From: Candidatus Phyllobacterium onerii
GTDB taxonomy: Bacteria; Pseudomonadota; Alphaproteobacteria; Rhizobiales; Rhizobiaceae
Direction: 5' to 3'
DNA: 64,000 nt
Assembly: GCF_028331445.1 (NCBI RefSeq)
Contig: NZ_JAQMHX010000001.1
Span: forward strand, 248,001 to 312,000
Part shown: piece by piece, positions 26,549 to 36,395 of the stretch
Numbering within the stretch: position 1 is the stretch's first letter
Layout of the letters: every line of letters begins with the position of its first letter
Program-made: the position numbers and the translations under genes
Notes under the pieces: generated by a model
What the model was told of the DNA's origin: nothing
Seen by the model: the letters and a program-made list of their open reading frames with translations, nothing else
The model's database searches: none

Positions 26549-27334
26549 TTACCTCACAATGACCTTGGTACCGACATTCACCCGTTCATAGAGATCGGTG
26601 ACGTCTTCGTTACGCATGCGGATGCAACCGCTTGAGACGGAATGACCAATCGTCCAGGGCGCATTGGTGCCGTGGATGCGGTAAAGCGTCGAGCCGAGAT
26701 AGAGCGCGCGTGCTCCGAGCGGATTGGCAACGCCGCCCTCCATGTGCGCCGGTATGATGCGTCCCTTCAGTCGCTCGCGTTCGATCATCTGCGCGGGCGG
26801 ATTCCAATCGGGCCATTCGGCCTTGCGGCTGATCGCGTTGGTGCCAGACCAGCCAAAACCTTCCTTGCCGACGCCAACGCCATAGCGCTGTGCGGTTCCA
26901 CCGGCCTCGACCAGATACAGAAATCGTTGCGATGTATTGATGACGATGGTGCCAGGTTTTTCCGGTCCATCATAAGCAACCGTTTGCGGCAGAAATTTCG
27001 GCTCCATGCCCCGCTGTTTTGGCTGGGCGTCTGCAGCCGGCTGTTCAGGGCGTTGAAACGAAACTTCACGAACGGCCGGATTTGCGTCGACATCCCGGCG
27101 AACCGCGCGGCGATCCCGTTGCTTGACTGCACGTACTGGTGGGTCACTAAAGACCACATAACCGCGAGGATTGACTGGTGCGCCGACGGGCCTTTGGCGC
27201 AGTTGCATGACCCAGGGCGCAGTGAGGTCGGGGCTCATGACAGGCGGCCTTGTTGCGTAGCGCTCGCTGGCTATCGCACCGGGGACAACGGCCACGACCA
27301 GGCAGGATGTCAGAAGCAGTAAGGCAGTTCTCAT
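26549..27334 (-). CDS. L,D-transpeptidase (YkuD domain), exported
   Basis: A 261-aa protein with an N-terminal signal peptide (hydrophobic LLLLTSCLVVAVVPGAIA). A basic linker rich in Arg and Gln (about 60-120) precedes the YkuD catalytic domain (about 125-261). The active-site block is present: HGTNAPWTIGH, then SSGCIRMRNEDV with the nucleophile Cys. These enzymes make 3-3 cross-links in peptidoglycan or attach proteins to it, and Rhizobiales carry many copies. The start is the ATG at 27334; an upstream in-frame TTG at 27349 is less likely. It is divergent from tag. Confidence 0.9.
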   Translation of the reverse strand: MRTALLLLTSCLVVAVVPGAIASERYATRPPVMSPDLTAPWVMQLRQRPVGAPVNPRGYVVFSDPPVRAVKQRDRRAVRRDVDANPAVREVSFQRPEQPAADAQPKQRGMEPKFLPQTVAYDGPEKPGTIVINTSQRFLYLVEAGGTAQRYGVGVGKEGFGWSGTNAISRKAEWPDWNPPAQMIERERLKGRIIPAHMEGGVANPLGARALYLGSTLYRIHGTNAPWTIGHSVSSGCIRMRNEDVTDLYERVNVGTKVIVR

Positions 27335-27522
27335 TTTGATTGTTCTCAAAAACTCTGCTGACAGGATTTGTCAGCTTTCGGGTTGAGTTTGCCTGCGCGT
27401 GGGTAGAAAAAAGTGAATCGCGATCGATAAAATACGATTTTTTGTCGAAACTATTTGGTGTGGTTACCAGCTGGTTTTCAGAACTGGTTAACGTCCAGTG
27501 AAACATTCGAAGGGTAGGCAAT

Positions 27523-28179
27523 ATGCAAGATGATGTCCCGGTCAAGACTGGTCTGATGACAGGCGAGGATGGCGTCACCCGTTGCTTCTGGCCGGGCACT
27601 CTTCCCGAATATGTTCACTATCACGATCACGAATGGGGCAGGCCGGTTACGGATGATACGCGCTTGTTCGAGAAAATATGCCTCGAAGGCTTCCAGTCTG
27701 GCCTTTCCTGGCTGACCATATTGCGGAAACGCGAGAATTTTCGCGAGGCGTTCGACGGCTTCGACTATCACCGTATCGCCCGCTATGGCGAGAAGGATGT
27801 CGAGCGGCTGCTTACAAATGCGGGGATCATCCGCCATCGCGGCAAGATCAATTCCGCAATCAATAATGCCAACCGCGCGATTGAACTCGTTAAAGAGACG
27901 GCATCGCTTGCTGCCTATTTCTGGACCTTCGAGCCTCCGGCAGACGAGCGTCCCAAGGTGGTCGACTATCCGACGCTTGTTGCAAACCCCACCTCGCCGA
28001 CTTCGATCCGCTTGTCCAAGGATCTGAAGAAGCGTGGTTGGAGCTTCGTCGGTCCGACGACGATGTATGCGCATATGCAGGCCATGGGGCTCGTTAACGA
28101 TCATATTGAAGGCTGCAAATGCCGTCAGGAAATAGAAAAGCTGCGTAAAGATTTCAAACGACCCGTCCCGGCCTCGTAG
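27523..28179 (+). CDS. tag: DNA-3-methyladenine glycosylase I
   Basis: A 218-aa TagI-type glycosylase that removes 3-methyladenine from alkylated DNA. Family blocks: RCFWPG near residue 21 (zinc Cys), YHDHEWGRPVTDD, LFEKICLEGFQSGLSW, and the C-terminal zinc ligands in LVNDHIEGCKC. Helix-hairpin-helix-type DNA contact region VERLLTNAGIIRHRGKINSA. Ribosome site GGTAGG before the ATG. It stands alone; no SOS or Ada box is seen upstream. Confidence 0.93.
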   Translation: MQDDVPVKTGLMTGEDGVTRCFWPGTLPEYVHYHDHEWGRPVTDDTRLFEKICLEGFQSGLSWLTILRKRENFREAFDGFDYHRIARYGEKDVERLLTNAGIIRHRGKINSAINNANRAIELVKETASLAAYFWTFEPPADERPKVVDYPTLVANPTSPTSIRLSKDLKKRGWSFVGPTTMYAHMQAMGLVNDHIEGCKCRQEIEKLRKDFKRPVPAS

Positions 28180-28276
28180 CTCTCAAATCGCTGCGGCTTC
28201 ATCAATCCTTGCCCTTGATGCACTGATCGGCTAGAGCAAACCCGCTTCAGCAATCAAGAGATTTCAAGGTTCCATC

Positions 28277-29791
28277 ATGGCAATGAAAGCAGATAGAGTT
28301 AAGGCACGGCTGCCACGAGGATTCGTGGATCGTGCGCCGGAGGATCTGCGCGCTGCCGAAAAAATGATGGCGGAGATTCGCAAGGTCTACGAACTCTATG
28401 GTTTCGAGCCTGTCGAAACGCCGCTCATTGAATACACCGATGCGCTGGGCAAGTTCTTGCCGGATCAGGATCGTCCGAACGAAGGCGTGTTTTCGTTTCA
28501 GGACGACGATGAGCAGTGGCTGTCGCTGCGCTACGACCTGACCGCACCACTGGCACGTTACGTCGCCGAGAATTTCGAGAGCATTCCCAAACCCTACCGC
28601 AGCTACCGCGCCGGCTGGGTGTTCCGCAACGAGAAGCCCGGTCCTGGCCGCTTCCGCCAGTTCATGCAGTTCGATGCCGACACGGTCGGCGCACCATCCG
28701 TCTCGGCGGATGCGGAAATGTGCATGATGATGGCCGACGTCATGGAGGCCTTGGGTATCAAACGCGGCGACTATGTCATTCGGGTCAACAACCGCAAAGT
28801 TTTGGACGGCGTGCTCGACGCAATTGGCTTGAGTGGCGAGGAGAACAGTGGCAAGCGTTTGGTCGTATTGCGCGCCATAGACAAGCTGGACAAATTTGGT
28901 CCCGATGGCGTGCGCGAATTGCTGGGCAAGGGCCGTCTCGACGAGAGCGGTGATTACACCAAGGGCGCTGGTCTAGACGAGGCGGCTATTGCCAAGGTAA
29001 TCGATTTCACCTCCGCAGGTGGCGCAACGGGCGGCGAGACGATTGCCAACCTTGAACGTGTTGTTACCGGCAATGAGAAGGGTGTCGAGGGAGTTGTAGA
29101 ACTTGCAACAATTGAGGCGCTTTGCTCCGCGGCGGGTTATGAAGGCCGTGTCAAGATTGACCCTTCCGTCGTGCGCGGTCTGGAATATTACACCGGTCCG
29201 GTATTCGAGGCAGAACTGACCTTCGACGTTACCAACGAAAAGGGCGAAAAGGTTGTTTTCGGCTCCGTCGGTGGCGGTGGCCGCTATGACGGGCTTGTCT
29301 CCCGCTTCCGCAGTGAACCAGTGCCCGCAACCGGCATCTCAATCGGCGTTTCGCGCCTCATGACTGCTTTAAGAAATCTCGGCAAGCTCGATACGTCCGA
29401 CAATATCGGCCCGGTCGTCGTGCTCGTCATGGATAGAGATACTTCTAGCCTTGGCCGCTATCAGAAGATGGTGTCGGATCTGCGCCAAGCCGGCATCCGG
29501 GCGGAAATGTATCTCGGCGGGTCCGGCATGAAGCCACAGATGAAATATGCCGATCGCCGCGGTGCGCCTTGCGTGATCATCCAGGGATCGCAGGAGCGCG
29601 ACAATGGCGAAGTCCAGATCAAGGACCTGATCGAGGGCGCGCGTCTTTCGGCGGAAATCGAGGACAATGTCACGTGGCGTGAGGGCCGTCCCGCACAGAT
29701 CACAACCAAGGAAAGCGATCTGGTCACCGAGGTGCGCAAAATCCTTGAGGCGCAGGCGGAAGATCGCGCCAACGCGGCGAAGGCCGTCTGA
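28277..29791 (+). CDS. hisS: Histidyl-tRNA synthetase
   Basis: A 504-aa class II synthetase charging tRNA-His. Class II motif 1 lies near the N-terminus ([16 protein letters not shown]), motif 2 is [20 protein letters not shown], the histidine loop is [15 protein letters not shown], and motif 3 is GGGGRYDGL with [13 protein letters not shown]-terminal anticodon-binding domain follows. Alphaproteobacterial HisRS adapted when tRNA-His lost G-1, and the tRNA-His gene at 4153 shows exactly that loss. It leads a likely operon hisS-hisZ-hisG (6-base gap to hisZ). Confidence 0.96.
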   Translation: MAMKADRVKARLPRGFVDRAPEDLRAAEKMMAEIRKVYELYGFEPVETPLIEYTDALGKFLPDQDRPNEGVFSFQDDDEQWLSLRYDLTAPLARYVAENFESIPKPYRSYRAGWVFRNEKPGPGRFRQFMQFDADTVGAPSVSADAEMCMMMADVMEALGIKRGDYVIRVNNRKVLDGVLDAIGLSGEENSGKRLVVLRAIDKLDKFGPDGVRELLGKGRLDESGDYTKGAGLDEAAIAKVIDFTSAGGATGGETIANLERVVTGNEKGVEGVVELATIEALCSAAGYEGRVKIDPSVVRGLEYYTGPVFEAELTFDVTNEKGEKVVFGSVGGGGRYDGLVSRFRSEPVPATGISIGVSRLMTALRNLGKLDTSDNIGPVVVLVMDRDTSSLGRYQKMVSDLRQAGIRAEMYLGGSGMKPQMKYADRRGAPCVIIQGSQERDNGEVQIKDLIEGARLSAEIEDNVTWREGRPAQITTKESDLVTEVRKILEAQAEDRANAAKAV

Positions 29792-29797
29792 ATTCAG

Positions 29798-30928
29798 ATG
29801 GTCGCCTCCAGAGCCCCAGCTTTTTCCGATGAACTCGCAGCGTTGATTTCGGGGCGGGATGCTGAGCTCGTTGATATTCCTGTTATTCAGCCTGCCGACC
29901 AGTTCCTTGACATGGCGGGCGAAGACCTGCGCCGCCGCATCTTTCTGACAGAAAATGAAAAGGGCGAGAGCCTGTGCCTTCGCCCGGAATTCACGATTCC
30001 CGTTTGCCGCAATCATATCGAACGCAACGCCGCGACGCCAAAACGCTATGCCTATCTGGGCGAGGTCTTCCGCCAGCGCCGCGAGGGCGGTAACGAGTTT
30101 TTCCAGGCCGGCATCGAGGATCTTGGCGATGCCAACCGGGCTCGTGCTGATGCGCGTTCGCTGGCCGATGCTATTGCCACGATCCGCCTTATTGCTCCCG
30201 ATGCGCAACTCGAAACCCTGCTCGGCGACCAGGCGATTTTCGAGTCGGTGCTGGCGGCGCTCGGCCTGCCGCGAGGCTGGCAGAAAAAACTCGCGCGTGC
30301 CTTTGGTAATCCCGGTCAATTGAAGGGTTTGCTTGAAGATCTGTCGTCCGACCGGCAAAGCGATGCGCTACCAGATCATCTCGCGGCACTGGTCGAAAAA
30401 GGCGATGAAGCTGTACTGGCTGCTGCACTCGAACAGGATATGCGGGTTGCTGGTATTTCGCCGGCCGCAGGTCGCGCACCTGTCGAAATCGCGCGCCGCT
30501 TGATCGAAAAGGCGGCGCTTGCTTCGGTACGGCTGCCCGCCAAGGCCTTCTCTGCTTTGGAGAGCTTTCTTGCGATCCGCGTGCCACTGCGATCCGCCGC
30601 CGGTGAATTGCTCAAATTCGCGCGCTCCAACGAGTTTGATCTTGGGCCTGCGCTTGAACAGTTCGAAGCGCGGGCGGCCTCGGTCGTCGAAGCGGGCATC
30701 GGAGATGAGACGATTATCTATGACGCCGCGTTCGGACGCCCGCTCGATTACTATACCGGTCTGGTCTATGAAACGCGCGCGCTGAATAATCTCGACCTCG
30801 GTGCAATCGTGGGTGGCGGCCGTTATGACCGGTTGCTGACGATGCTCGGAGCCGTTGGCTCTATTCCAGGCGTCGGATTCTCGATCTGGCTCGACAGGCT
30901 TGAACAGATCGCGGGAGGGGCAAAATGA
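29798..30928 (+). CDS. hisZ: ATP phosphoribosyltransferase regulatory subunit HisZ
   Basis: A 376-aa HisRS paralog without synthetase function, which combines with the short HisG to form the first enzyme of histidine synthesis and gives it feedback control. HisRS-like core blocks remain: [47 protein letters not shown] and GGGRYDRLL. It lacks the C-terminal anticodon domain. It lies 6 bases after hisS and overlaps hisG by 4 bases (ATGA). Confidence 0.93.
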   Translation: MVASRAPAFSDELAALISGRDAELVDIPVIQPADQFLDMAGEDLRRRIFLTENEKGESLCLRPEFTIPVCRNHIERNAATPKRYAYLGEVFRQRREGGNEFFQAGIEDLGDANRARADARSLADAIATIRLIAPDAQLETLLGDQAIFESVLAALGLPRGWQKKLARAFGNPGQLKGLLEDLSSDRQSDALPDHLAALVEKGDEAVLAAALEQDMRVAGISPAAGRAPVEIARRLIEKAALASVRLPAKAFSALESFLAIRVPLRSAAGELLKFARSNEFDLGPALEQFEARAASVVEAGIGDETIIYDAAFGRPLDYYTGLVYETRALNNLDLGAIVGGGRYDRLLTMLGAVGSIPGVGFSIWLDRLEQIAGGAK

Positions 30929-31623
30929 CGGTTACCTTGGCCCTTCCCTCCAAAGGTCGTCTCAAGGATCAGGCGCTTGCTGTGCTCGAAAGCGCCGGTC
31001 TCAGCGTGATCCTTCCCAAGGATCAACGCAACTACCGAGCGCAGGTCAAGGGCGAAAGCCAAATCGATATCCTGTTTCTCTCCGCCTCGGAAATTGCGCG
31101 CGAGCTTGGCTATGGCAGCGTCGATCTCGGCATCACGGGTGAAGACTTGATCCGCGAGACTTTGTCATCGGCTGATGAGCGTGTTCAGATCGAAGCTCGA
31201 CTCGGTTTCGGCCAAGCGGACGTTGTGGTCGCGGTACCAGAGGTCTGGTACGACGTATCGAGCATGGCCGATCTAGATGACGTTGCCGCTGATTTCCGCC
31301 AGCGCCATGGCCGACGTCTGCGCATTGCTACCAAATATTGGCGTCTCACACAGCAGTTCTTTTCGCAGATGCATGGCATTCAGGTCTACCGCATCGTCGA
31401 AAGTCTTGGCGCGACCGAGGGTGCCCCGGCTTCGGGCTCCGCTGATATTATCGTCGACATCACATCGACAGGGTCGACGCTGCAAGCTAATCATCTCAAG
31501 GTTCTTGACGACGGAACAATCCTCAAATCGGAAGCCTGTCTGTTTTCATCACGTGGTACAGCCGAGGCTGGCGCAGTCGAAAAACTATCGCGGCGCATCG
31601 AGGCCGCTTTGAACAAAGGCTGA
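30925..31623 (+). CDS. hisG: ATP phosphoribosyltransferase, short form
   Basis: A 232-aa HisG of the short type, which lacks the C-terminal regulatory domain and depends on HisZ. It condenses ATP and PRPP, the first step of histidine synthesis. Blocks: [26 protein letters not shown], and the PRPP site [19 protein letters not shown]. The ATG overlaps the hisZ stop by 4 bases, so the subunits are translationally coupled. Confidence 0.95.
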   Translation: MTVTLALPSKGRLKDQALAVLESAGLSVILPKDQRNYRAQVKGESQIDILFLSASEIARELGYGSVDLGITGEDLIRETLSSADERVQIEARLGFGQADVVVAVPEVWYDVSSMADLDDVAADFRQRHGRRLRIATKYWRLTQQFFSQMHGIQVYRIVESLGATEGAPASGSADIIVDITSTGSTLQANHLKVLDDGTILKSEACLFSSRGTAEAGAVEKLSRRIEAALNKG

Positions 31624-31736
31624 TTTTCATCAACTCTCCGTGATTCCAGGCTGGTTGTGTAACCTTTCCGGCCGTCCTTACGTATCTCCCTGCAGAAACC
31701 GACTATTATCGGTATATTGGAACAGGGAGTTCAGCC

Positions 31737-32231
31737 ATGATGACACGTCGAACGCTTTTTGGCGGTGCTATAGCAGGGCTTGGTGCGTTCGTGGCCACGC
31801 GCTTTGCGAGCGCGCCCGCCGCCCATGCAGCAGGCACTTTCGAAGTCGAGCATACAGACGCCGAATGGAGAAAGCTGCTGACGCCGGAACAGTACGATGT
31901 GCTGCGGCAGGAGGGTACAGAGCGTCCCTTCTCGAGCCCGTTGGATCATGAGAAACGCAAAGGCACGTTTGCATGTGCCGGCTGCGATTTGCAGCTCTTC
32001 GATTCAGACACAAAGTTCGATAGCGGCACTGGCTGGCCAAGTTTTTGGATGCCGATAAAGGGCGCCGTCAATGAGGAGACGGATCGGTCGTTTGGCATGG
32101 CGCGCACCGCGGTCTCGTGCCATCGCTGCGGCGGTCACCTTGGCCATGTTTTCGATGATGGCCCAAAGCCGACGGGCCTGCGCTATTGCATGAATGGCGT
32201 TGCGTTGAAATTCAAACCTGTCGCTGCGTAA
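31737..32231 (+). CDS. msrB: Exported methionine-R-sulfoxide reductase MsrB (Tat signal)
   Basis: A 164-aa MsrB with an N-terminal twin-arginine signal (MTRRTLFGGA, then hydrophobic residues and Ala-rich AHAAG near 30-33), so it should act in the periplasm, possibly after folding with zinc. Zinc ligands are Cys80/Cys83 and Cys128/Cys131; the catalytic Cys151 is in GLRYCMNGVALKF. GTGWPSFW and GGHLGHVFDDGP complete the family signature. There are no other cysteines, so no resolving Cys is available. Start after CAGGGAG. It lies 20 bases before msrA. Confidence 0.92.
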   Translation: MMTRRTLFGGAIAGLGAFVATRFASAPAAHAAGTFEVEHTDAEWRKLLTPEQYDVLRQEGTERPFSSPLDHEKRKGTFACAGCDLQLFDSDTKFDSGTGWPSFWMPIKGAVNEETDRSFGMARTAVSCHRCGGHLGHVFDDGPKPTGLRYCMNGVALKFKPVAA

Positions 32232-32251
32232 GCGCTAGAAGGACAAAACCT

Positions 32252-32941
32252 ATGAAACTTCGTCAAATTCTGCTCGCCACGGCGATTCTGTTGGCTCCCG
32301 GTTTTGCTCTTGCCGGGGAGGATGTCACCATGGTGCCACCGCCGGCGCTCGATCAAACGACACCGGCCAAAAGCGAGACTATCGTCCTCGCCGGCGGCTG
32401 CTTCTGGGGCGTCCAAGGCGTTTACCAGCACATGAAGGGTGTATCCAGCGCCGTTTCCGGCTACTCCGGCGGCAAGAAAGAAACGGCGAGCTATGAGATT
32501 GTCAGCGGCGGCGACACCGGCCATGCCGAATCGGTCGAGGTGACTTTCGATCCGAAGGCTGTCAGCCTTGGCAAAATCCTGCAGGTGTATTTCTCGGTGG
32601 TTCATAATCCGACGGAACTCAATCGTCAGGGGCCGGATTCGGGGACCCAGTATCGCTCAGCGATTTTCACGACCAGTGCCGATCAGGAAAAGGTAGCCAA
32701 AGCTTACGTCGCTCAGCTTGATAAGGCGAAAGTCTATTCCGACCCGATCGTTACCAAAATCTCGTCGCTCGAAAAATTTTATCCGGCCGAGGCCTATCAT
32801 CAGGACTACGCCACGATCAATCCGACCCAGCCCTATATCGCTTACTACGATCTGCCAAAAATCGAAAACTTGAGCAAGTTGTTCCCGCAGGACTATCGGG
32901 ACAAGCCGATATTGGTCAGCGAAGCGAAAGCTTCGAACTAA
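32252..32941 (+). CDS. msrA: Exported methionine-S-sulfoxide reductase MsrA
   Basis: A 229-aa MsrA with a Sec-type signal peptide (ILLATAILLAPGFALA, cleavage near residue 21). The catalytic Cys50 is in the motif LAGGCFWGVQGVYQ. Substrate-site blocks GYSGG, GDTGHAESVEV and HNPTELNRQGPDSGTQYRS are intact. Cys50 is the only cysteine in the protein, so the usual resolving cysteines near the C-terminus are absent. Start: ATG at 32252 after AGAAGGA. With MsrB it forms a two-gene exported repair pair covering both sulfoxide diastereomers, ended by a strong terminator. Confidence 0.93.
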   Translation: MKLRQILLATAILLAPGFALAGEDVTMVPPPALDQTTPAKSETIVLAGGCFWGVQGVYQHMKGVSSAVSGYSGGKKETASYEIVSGGDTGHAESVEVTFDPKAVSLGKILQVYFSVVHNPTELNRQGPDSGTQYRSAIFTTSADQEKVAKAYVAQLDKAKVYSDPIVTKISSLEKFYPAEAYHQDYATINPTQPYIAYYDLPKIENLSKLFPQDYRDKPILVSEAKASN

Positions 32942-32960
32942 ATCCCTGTTCCTCTTATAG

Positions 32961-32990
32961 AAAAAGGCCGCTCTGGGCGGCCTTTTTTAC
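32961..32990 (+). terminator. Rho-independent terminator after msrA
   Basis: AAGGCCGC pairs with GCGGCCTT across a 5-base loop, flanked by A- and T-runs, 20 bases beyond the msrA stop. The A-run would also let it act on minus-strand transcripts. Confidence 0.85.
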
Positions 32991-33006
32991 ATTCGGTCAA
33001 ACCGGA

Positions 33007-33393
33007 TCAGCCGCGCTTGGCGTCTACCGAAAGTGCACCAGCACCGTGTTGCGCGAGAACGAAGAAGCCTCCGGCTATGGCAAGGTTCTTGAAGAAGTTG
33101 GTCTGGTTCGCCATGTCCCATGGAACCAGGTGACCGACAAATGCTGCGGCAATGGTAAATAGGCCAAGCAGGATCGCAGCATAGCGCGTCTGAAAGCCGA
33201 CGAGTACGGCAAGTCCGCCCAACAACTCAACCAGACCAACGATGACTGCGGTAACTTCCGGAAGAGGAAGGCCCTTGGCAGCGAAGTACCCGCCTGTGGC
33301 GCCAATAGCGGTCAGCTTGCCGAAGCCAGCAGGAATGAACAGAATTGAAAGTAGAATACGACTGACTAGTGTAACTAGGGCATTGTTAGACAT
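33007..33393 (-). CDS. DoxX-family membrane protein
   Basis: A 128-aa protein with four hydrophobic helices and the DoxX pattern: RILLSILFIPAGFGKL, GLVELLGGLAVLVGF and FKNLAIAGGFFVLAQHGAG. DoxX proteins are small quinone-linked or redox-associated membrane proteins; some relatives assist thiol-oxidant resistance. Start: the ATG at 33393, 9 bases after GGAGAG, is preferred to an upstream start at 33426. It stands alone, convergent with msrA; its position next to exported Msr enzymes may be chance. Confidence 0.88.
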   Translation of the reverse strand: MSNNALVTLVSRILLSILFIPAGFGKLTAIGATGGYFAAKGLPLPEVTAVIVGLVELLGGLAVLVGFQTRYAAILLGLFTIAAAFVGHLVPWDMANQTNFFKNLAIAGGFFVLAQHGAGALSVDAKRG

Positions 33394-33499
33394 AAGGAAT
33401 CTCTCCGGTTTGGCGTTGATCCCCAATAGCTAAATCCGATTGTCAAACAAAGCCATTATTTTCTCTACACATTGTTCACAAGAGAACGGTTTTCCAATC

Positions 33500-34891
33500 T
33501 CACTCCGGCGCAATCATACGTTCCGGGCGAACGAGGCGATCATAGTCTTCGGCCGAGACGTGACCGCTGGCGAGAGCTTCTTCCCTCAGTGTCGTACCAT
33601 TCTTGTGGGCTGTCTTGGCTATCTTGGCAGCGTTGTCATAGCCGATAGCCGGAGCCAATGCCGTTACAAGCATCAATGAACGCTCAAGCAGGTCCTTGAT
33701 GCGGACTTCATCCGCCTCAATACCTTCGACGCAATTATCGGCAAAGGAGATCATCGCATCGGAGAGAATGCGGACCGACTGAAGCACGTTCAATGCAACC
33801 ACAGGCTTGAAAACATTGAGCTCGAAATGACCCTGGCTGGCTGCGACGGTGACGGTGGCGTTGTTGCCGAACACCTGTGTGGCCACCATGGTCAGTGCTT
33901 CAGCTTGGGTCGGATTGACCTTGCCAGGCATGATCGATGAGCCCGGTTCGTTTTCGGGCAGCTTCAGCTCACCGAGACCGGAGCGAGGACCGGAGCCGAG
34001 AAAACGGATGTCGTTGGCAATCTTGAACAGATCGGTGGCAAGCGCATTGAGGCTGCCATGGAAGTTTGTGAGTGCACCGTGGCTGGCCAGTGCCTCGAAC
34101 TTGTTTGGTGCCGTTTTGAAGGGAAGGCCGGTTATATCGGATACGGCCTCAGCGAATCCGGTATCGAAGCCGATGGGCGCATTGAGGCCGGTACCGACGG
34201 CGGTGCCGCCCTGTGCCAACAGGAAAACGTCCGCCAAGCTTTGTTCGATACGCTTGTGCGCGTATTCCAGCGCAGCCCGGTAGCCCGAGAATTCCTGGCC
34301 AAGCGTGACCGGGGTTGCATCCTGCGTATGTGTGCGGCCGATCTTGATTATGTCTGCAAAGGCCTCTTCTTTTTTGGCCAGCGCCGCCGTCAGATGGTTC
34401 AGTGCTGGAAAGAGGCGCTCTGTCGCTTCCACCGCTGTGGCAATGTGGATTGCAGTCGGAAACGTATCGTTCGACGATTGGCTCATATTGACGTGATCAT
34501 TGGGATGAACCGGCTTTTTCGAGCCCTTTGTTCCACCCAGCATCTCGATAGCGCGATTGGAGATCACCTCGTTGGCATTCATGTTCGACTGCGTGCCTGA
34601 TCCCGTCTGCCAGACGACGAGCGGGAAATGGTCGTCCAGCTTGCCCTCGATCACTTCTTCGGCAGCGACGGTGATGGCACGGCCAATCACTTCATCGAGC
34701 TTGCCAAGTGCCATGTTGGTTTCGGCGGCCGCGCGCTTTGCTATACCGAGAGCACGTACAAGCGGGATCGGCATTCTTTCGCCGCCGATTTTAAAATTGT
34801 GCAGTGAGCGTTCGGTTTGTGCTCCCCAATATTTGTCCGAGGCAACTTCGATCGGGCCAAAAGTATCTGTTTCGGTACGCGTAGAGCTCAT
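33500..34891 (-). CDS. fumC: Class II fumarate hydratase
   Basis: A 463-aa FumC, the iron-independent fumarase of the TCA cycle (fumarate to malate). Signatures: [33 protein letters not shown] (His-containing active-site helix) and the superfamily signature [13 protein letters not shown]. Length matches the E. coli enzyme (467 aa). The ATG at 34891 follows AGGAAAAG; an ORF extension to 34987 has no support. The gene is divergent from the SRPBCC-protein gene. Confidence 0.96.
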   Translation of the reverse strand: MSSTRTETDTFGPIEVASDKYWGAQTERSLHNFKIGGERMPIPLVRALGIAKRAAAETNMALGKLDEVIGRAITVAAEEVIEGKLDDHFPLVVWQTGSGTQSNMNANEVISNRAIEMLGGTKGSKKPVHPNDHVNMSQSSNDTFPTAIHIATAVEATERLFPALNHLTAALAKKEEAFADIIKIGRTHTQDATPVTLGQEFSGYRAALEYAHKRIEQSLADVFLLAQGGTAVGTGLNAPIGFDTGFAEAVSDITGLPFKTAPNKFEALASHGALTNFHGSLNALATDLFKIANDIRFLGSGPRSGLGELKLPENEPGSSIMPGKVNPTQAEALTMVATQVFGNNATVTVAASQGHFELNVFKPVVALNVLQSVRILSDAMISFADNCVEGIEADEVRIKDLLERSLMLVTALAPAIGYDNAAKIAKTAHKNGTTLREEALASGHVSAEDYDRLVRPERMIAPE

Positions 34892-35028
34892 CTGCACTTT
34901 TCCTGATGGGAGTTGGCAGATCACTACTGCGAAGCTTGACGGGAGGCAAGGTTCGAGCCGCAAATGTTGGCCGGAAAACGATGCCATGCTAAGTTAAAAT
35001 CGATTAGAGCATGCAGGGAGGACAGGGC

Positions 35029-35439
35029 ATGGCGACGCATGAAGCGCGAACCCTTCAAATTTCCGTTCAGCGATCTTGGCGCGACGTCTATGACTACGCA
35101 AGCATCCCGGAAAACCTGCCGGAATGGGCCTCCGGACTAACTTCTGCCTTGCAAAAGTCGGGCGACGAATGGCTGGCGGACAGTCCTGCCGGTAAGCTCA
35201 GACTACGTTTTGCACCGCCAAACAAGCTCGGCGTTCTCGATCACTGGGTCATCACCGAAACTGGCGAGGAGGTTTATATTCCATTGCGGGTTGTCGCCAA
35301 TGGAGACAATTCGGAGGTAACATTCACTTTATTCCGGCTGCCGGGAATGGACGACGAAAAATTCACTGCAGACGCGGCCTGGGTGATGCGTGACCTGCAG
35401 AAACTCAAGGACGTGCTTGAAGCACAACTTATAGAGTGA
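35029..35439 (+). CDS. SRPBCC-fold protein (polyketide cyclase-like)
   Basis: A 136-aa protein with the START/Bet v1-like pattern: ISVQRSWRDVYDYASIPENL at the N-terminus, strands in the middle (KLGVLDHWVIT), and a C-terminal helix ending the protein. Such proteins bind hydrophobic ligands; no substrate can be inferred. AGGGAGG 8 bases upstream fixes the ATG at 35029. It is followed after 8 bases by a VOC-family gene, so the two are probably co-transcribed. Confidence 0.75.
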   Translation: MATHEARTLQISVQRSWRDVYDYASIPENLPEWASGLTSALQKSGDEWLADSPAGKLRLRFAPPNKLGVLDHWVITETGEEVYIPLRVVANGDNSEVTFTLFRLPGMDDEKFTADAAWVMRDLQKLKDVLEAQLIE

Positions 35440-35447
35440 GGTGAAAA

Positions 35448-35804
35448 ATGGCCAGTTCTGGCAAAGACAAGCGTATCGACTATATCGAATTCAACGTGAA
35501 GGATATCGCGCGGGCTCGCAGCTTCTACGGCGGCGCATTCGGCTGGTCTTTCACCGATTACGGAGCTGATTATTGCGAATTTTCCGACGGTAATCTCAAA
35601 GGCGGATTTGCCAATGCCGGCGAGGTCAAACCGGTTGGCGGTCCGCGGGTGATCTTCTTCGCCGACGACCTTGCGGATACATTGAAGCGGGTTGAAAAAG
35701 CAGGCGGCGAGATCGTCAAGCCGATCTTCAATTTCCCCGGTGGGCGCCGCTTTCACTTCACCGATCCGGAGGGTTACGAATTGGCGGTCTGGTCCGACAA
35801 GTGA
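35448..35804 (+). CDS. VOC-family (glyoxalase/bleomycin-resistance fold) protein
   Basis: A 118-aa single-module VOC protein. The paired beta-alpha-beta-beta-beta pattern is seen from IDYIEFNVKDIARARSFYGG through FHFTDPEGYELAVWS. Members are metal-dependent lyases, isomerases or ligand-binding proteins; Glu at IEFNV and FTDPEGYELA could be metal ligands. Ribosome site GAGGTG. Probably in one transcript with the SRPBCC gene upstream. Confidence 0.85.
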   Translation: MASSGKDKRIDYIEFNVKDIARARSFYGGAFGWSFTDYGADYCEFSDGNLKGGFANAGEVKPVGGPRVIFFADDLADTLKRVEKAGGEIVKPIFNFPGGRRFHFTDPEGYELAVWSDK

Positions 35805-35829
35805 GCGGCCGTTTGCGCGGCCGCTCTTC
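35803..35829. terminator. Hairpin between convergent VOC and FMN-reductase genes
   Basis: GAGCGGCCG pairs with CGGCCGCTC (9 bp, perfect) across a 6-base loop, starting inside the VOC stop codon region. The T-run is poor (TTCAATT), so it is a likely but not certain terminator. Confidence 0.5.
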
Positions 35830-35834
35830 AATTA

Positions 35835-36395
35835 TCAAGCAGCACGAGCTGTTTTTAGAGCGTTTGCCCACAGAACAAGCTGGTTGAGCTGGTTGTTGGC
35901 CGCTTCATTGAGATGTTCATAGTCGGCAAGCTTCTTCTCGCCTTTGACCACAGTGAGATATTCGGGGAAGGAGATGTGGATGCCGGTCTTGACTGATGCG
36001 GCACTCATTTCCACGAAAACCAGTCGAAGATGCTCGATTGCGCGGGCACCGCCAACGCCGCCATAGCCGACAAATCCAACCGGCTTGTGAATGAACTCAC
36101 CAAGATCGATGGCGTTCTTCAGAACGGCGGTCGGGCCATGGTTGTACTCCGCAACGGTGACAACAAAACCATCGAACTCACGCAGTTTCTTTTTCCAGCG
36201 CTCTGCCGTCTCGGTTTGGGCGGTCGACGTGCGCTCTTCGCCGAAGAAGTGCATGGGATAGTCGAGCAAATCGAGGATTTCGATTTCGATATCGTCACGC
36301 CTGCCGGCTATTTCGGCGATCCACTTGGCCGGAAATTCGGCGAAACGGCCGATCCGCGTGCTGCCAACGATGATGCCGATTTTTGCTTTAGCCAT
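35835..36395 (-). CDS. NADPH-dependent FMN reductase family protein
   Basis: A 186-aa flavodoxin-fold protein: IGIIVGSTRIGRFAEFPAKW at the N-terminus (FMN phosphate loop GSTR), VVTVAEYNHGPTAVLKNAID and VGFVGYGGVGGARAIEHLR. It belongs with the ArsH/azoreductase-like NAD(P)H:FMN and quinone reductases. Start after AAGGA. It is divergent from an HxlR/DUF24 regulator 89 bases away, an arrangement like the Bacillus azoreductase controlled by the quinone-sensing regulator YodB. Confidence 0.88.
   Translation of the reverse strand: MAKAKIGIIVGSTRIGRFAEFPAKWIAEIAGRRDDIEIEILDLLDYPMHFFGEERTSTAQTETAERWKKKLREFDGFVVTVAEYNHGPTAVLKNAIDLGEFIHKPVGFVGYGGVGGARAIEHLRLVFVEMSAASVKTGIHISFPEYLTVVKGEKKLADYEHLNEAANNQLNQLVLWANALKTARAA

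Noticed and set aside
29369..30358. 329-aa open frame on the minus strand
   Set aside because: Antisense to the junction of hisS and hisZ, both clearly real.
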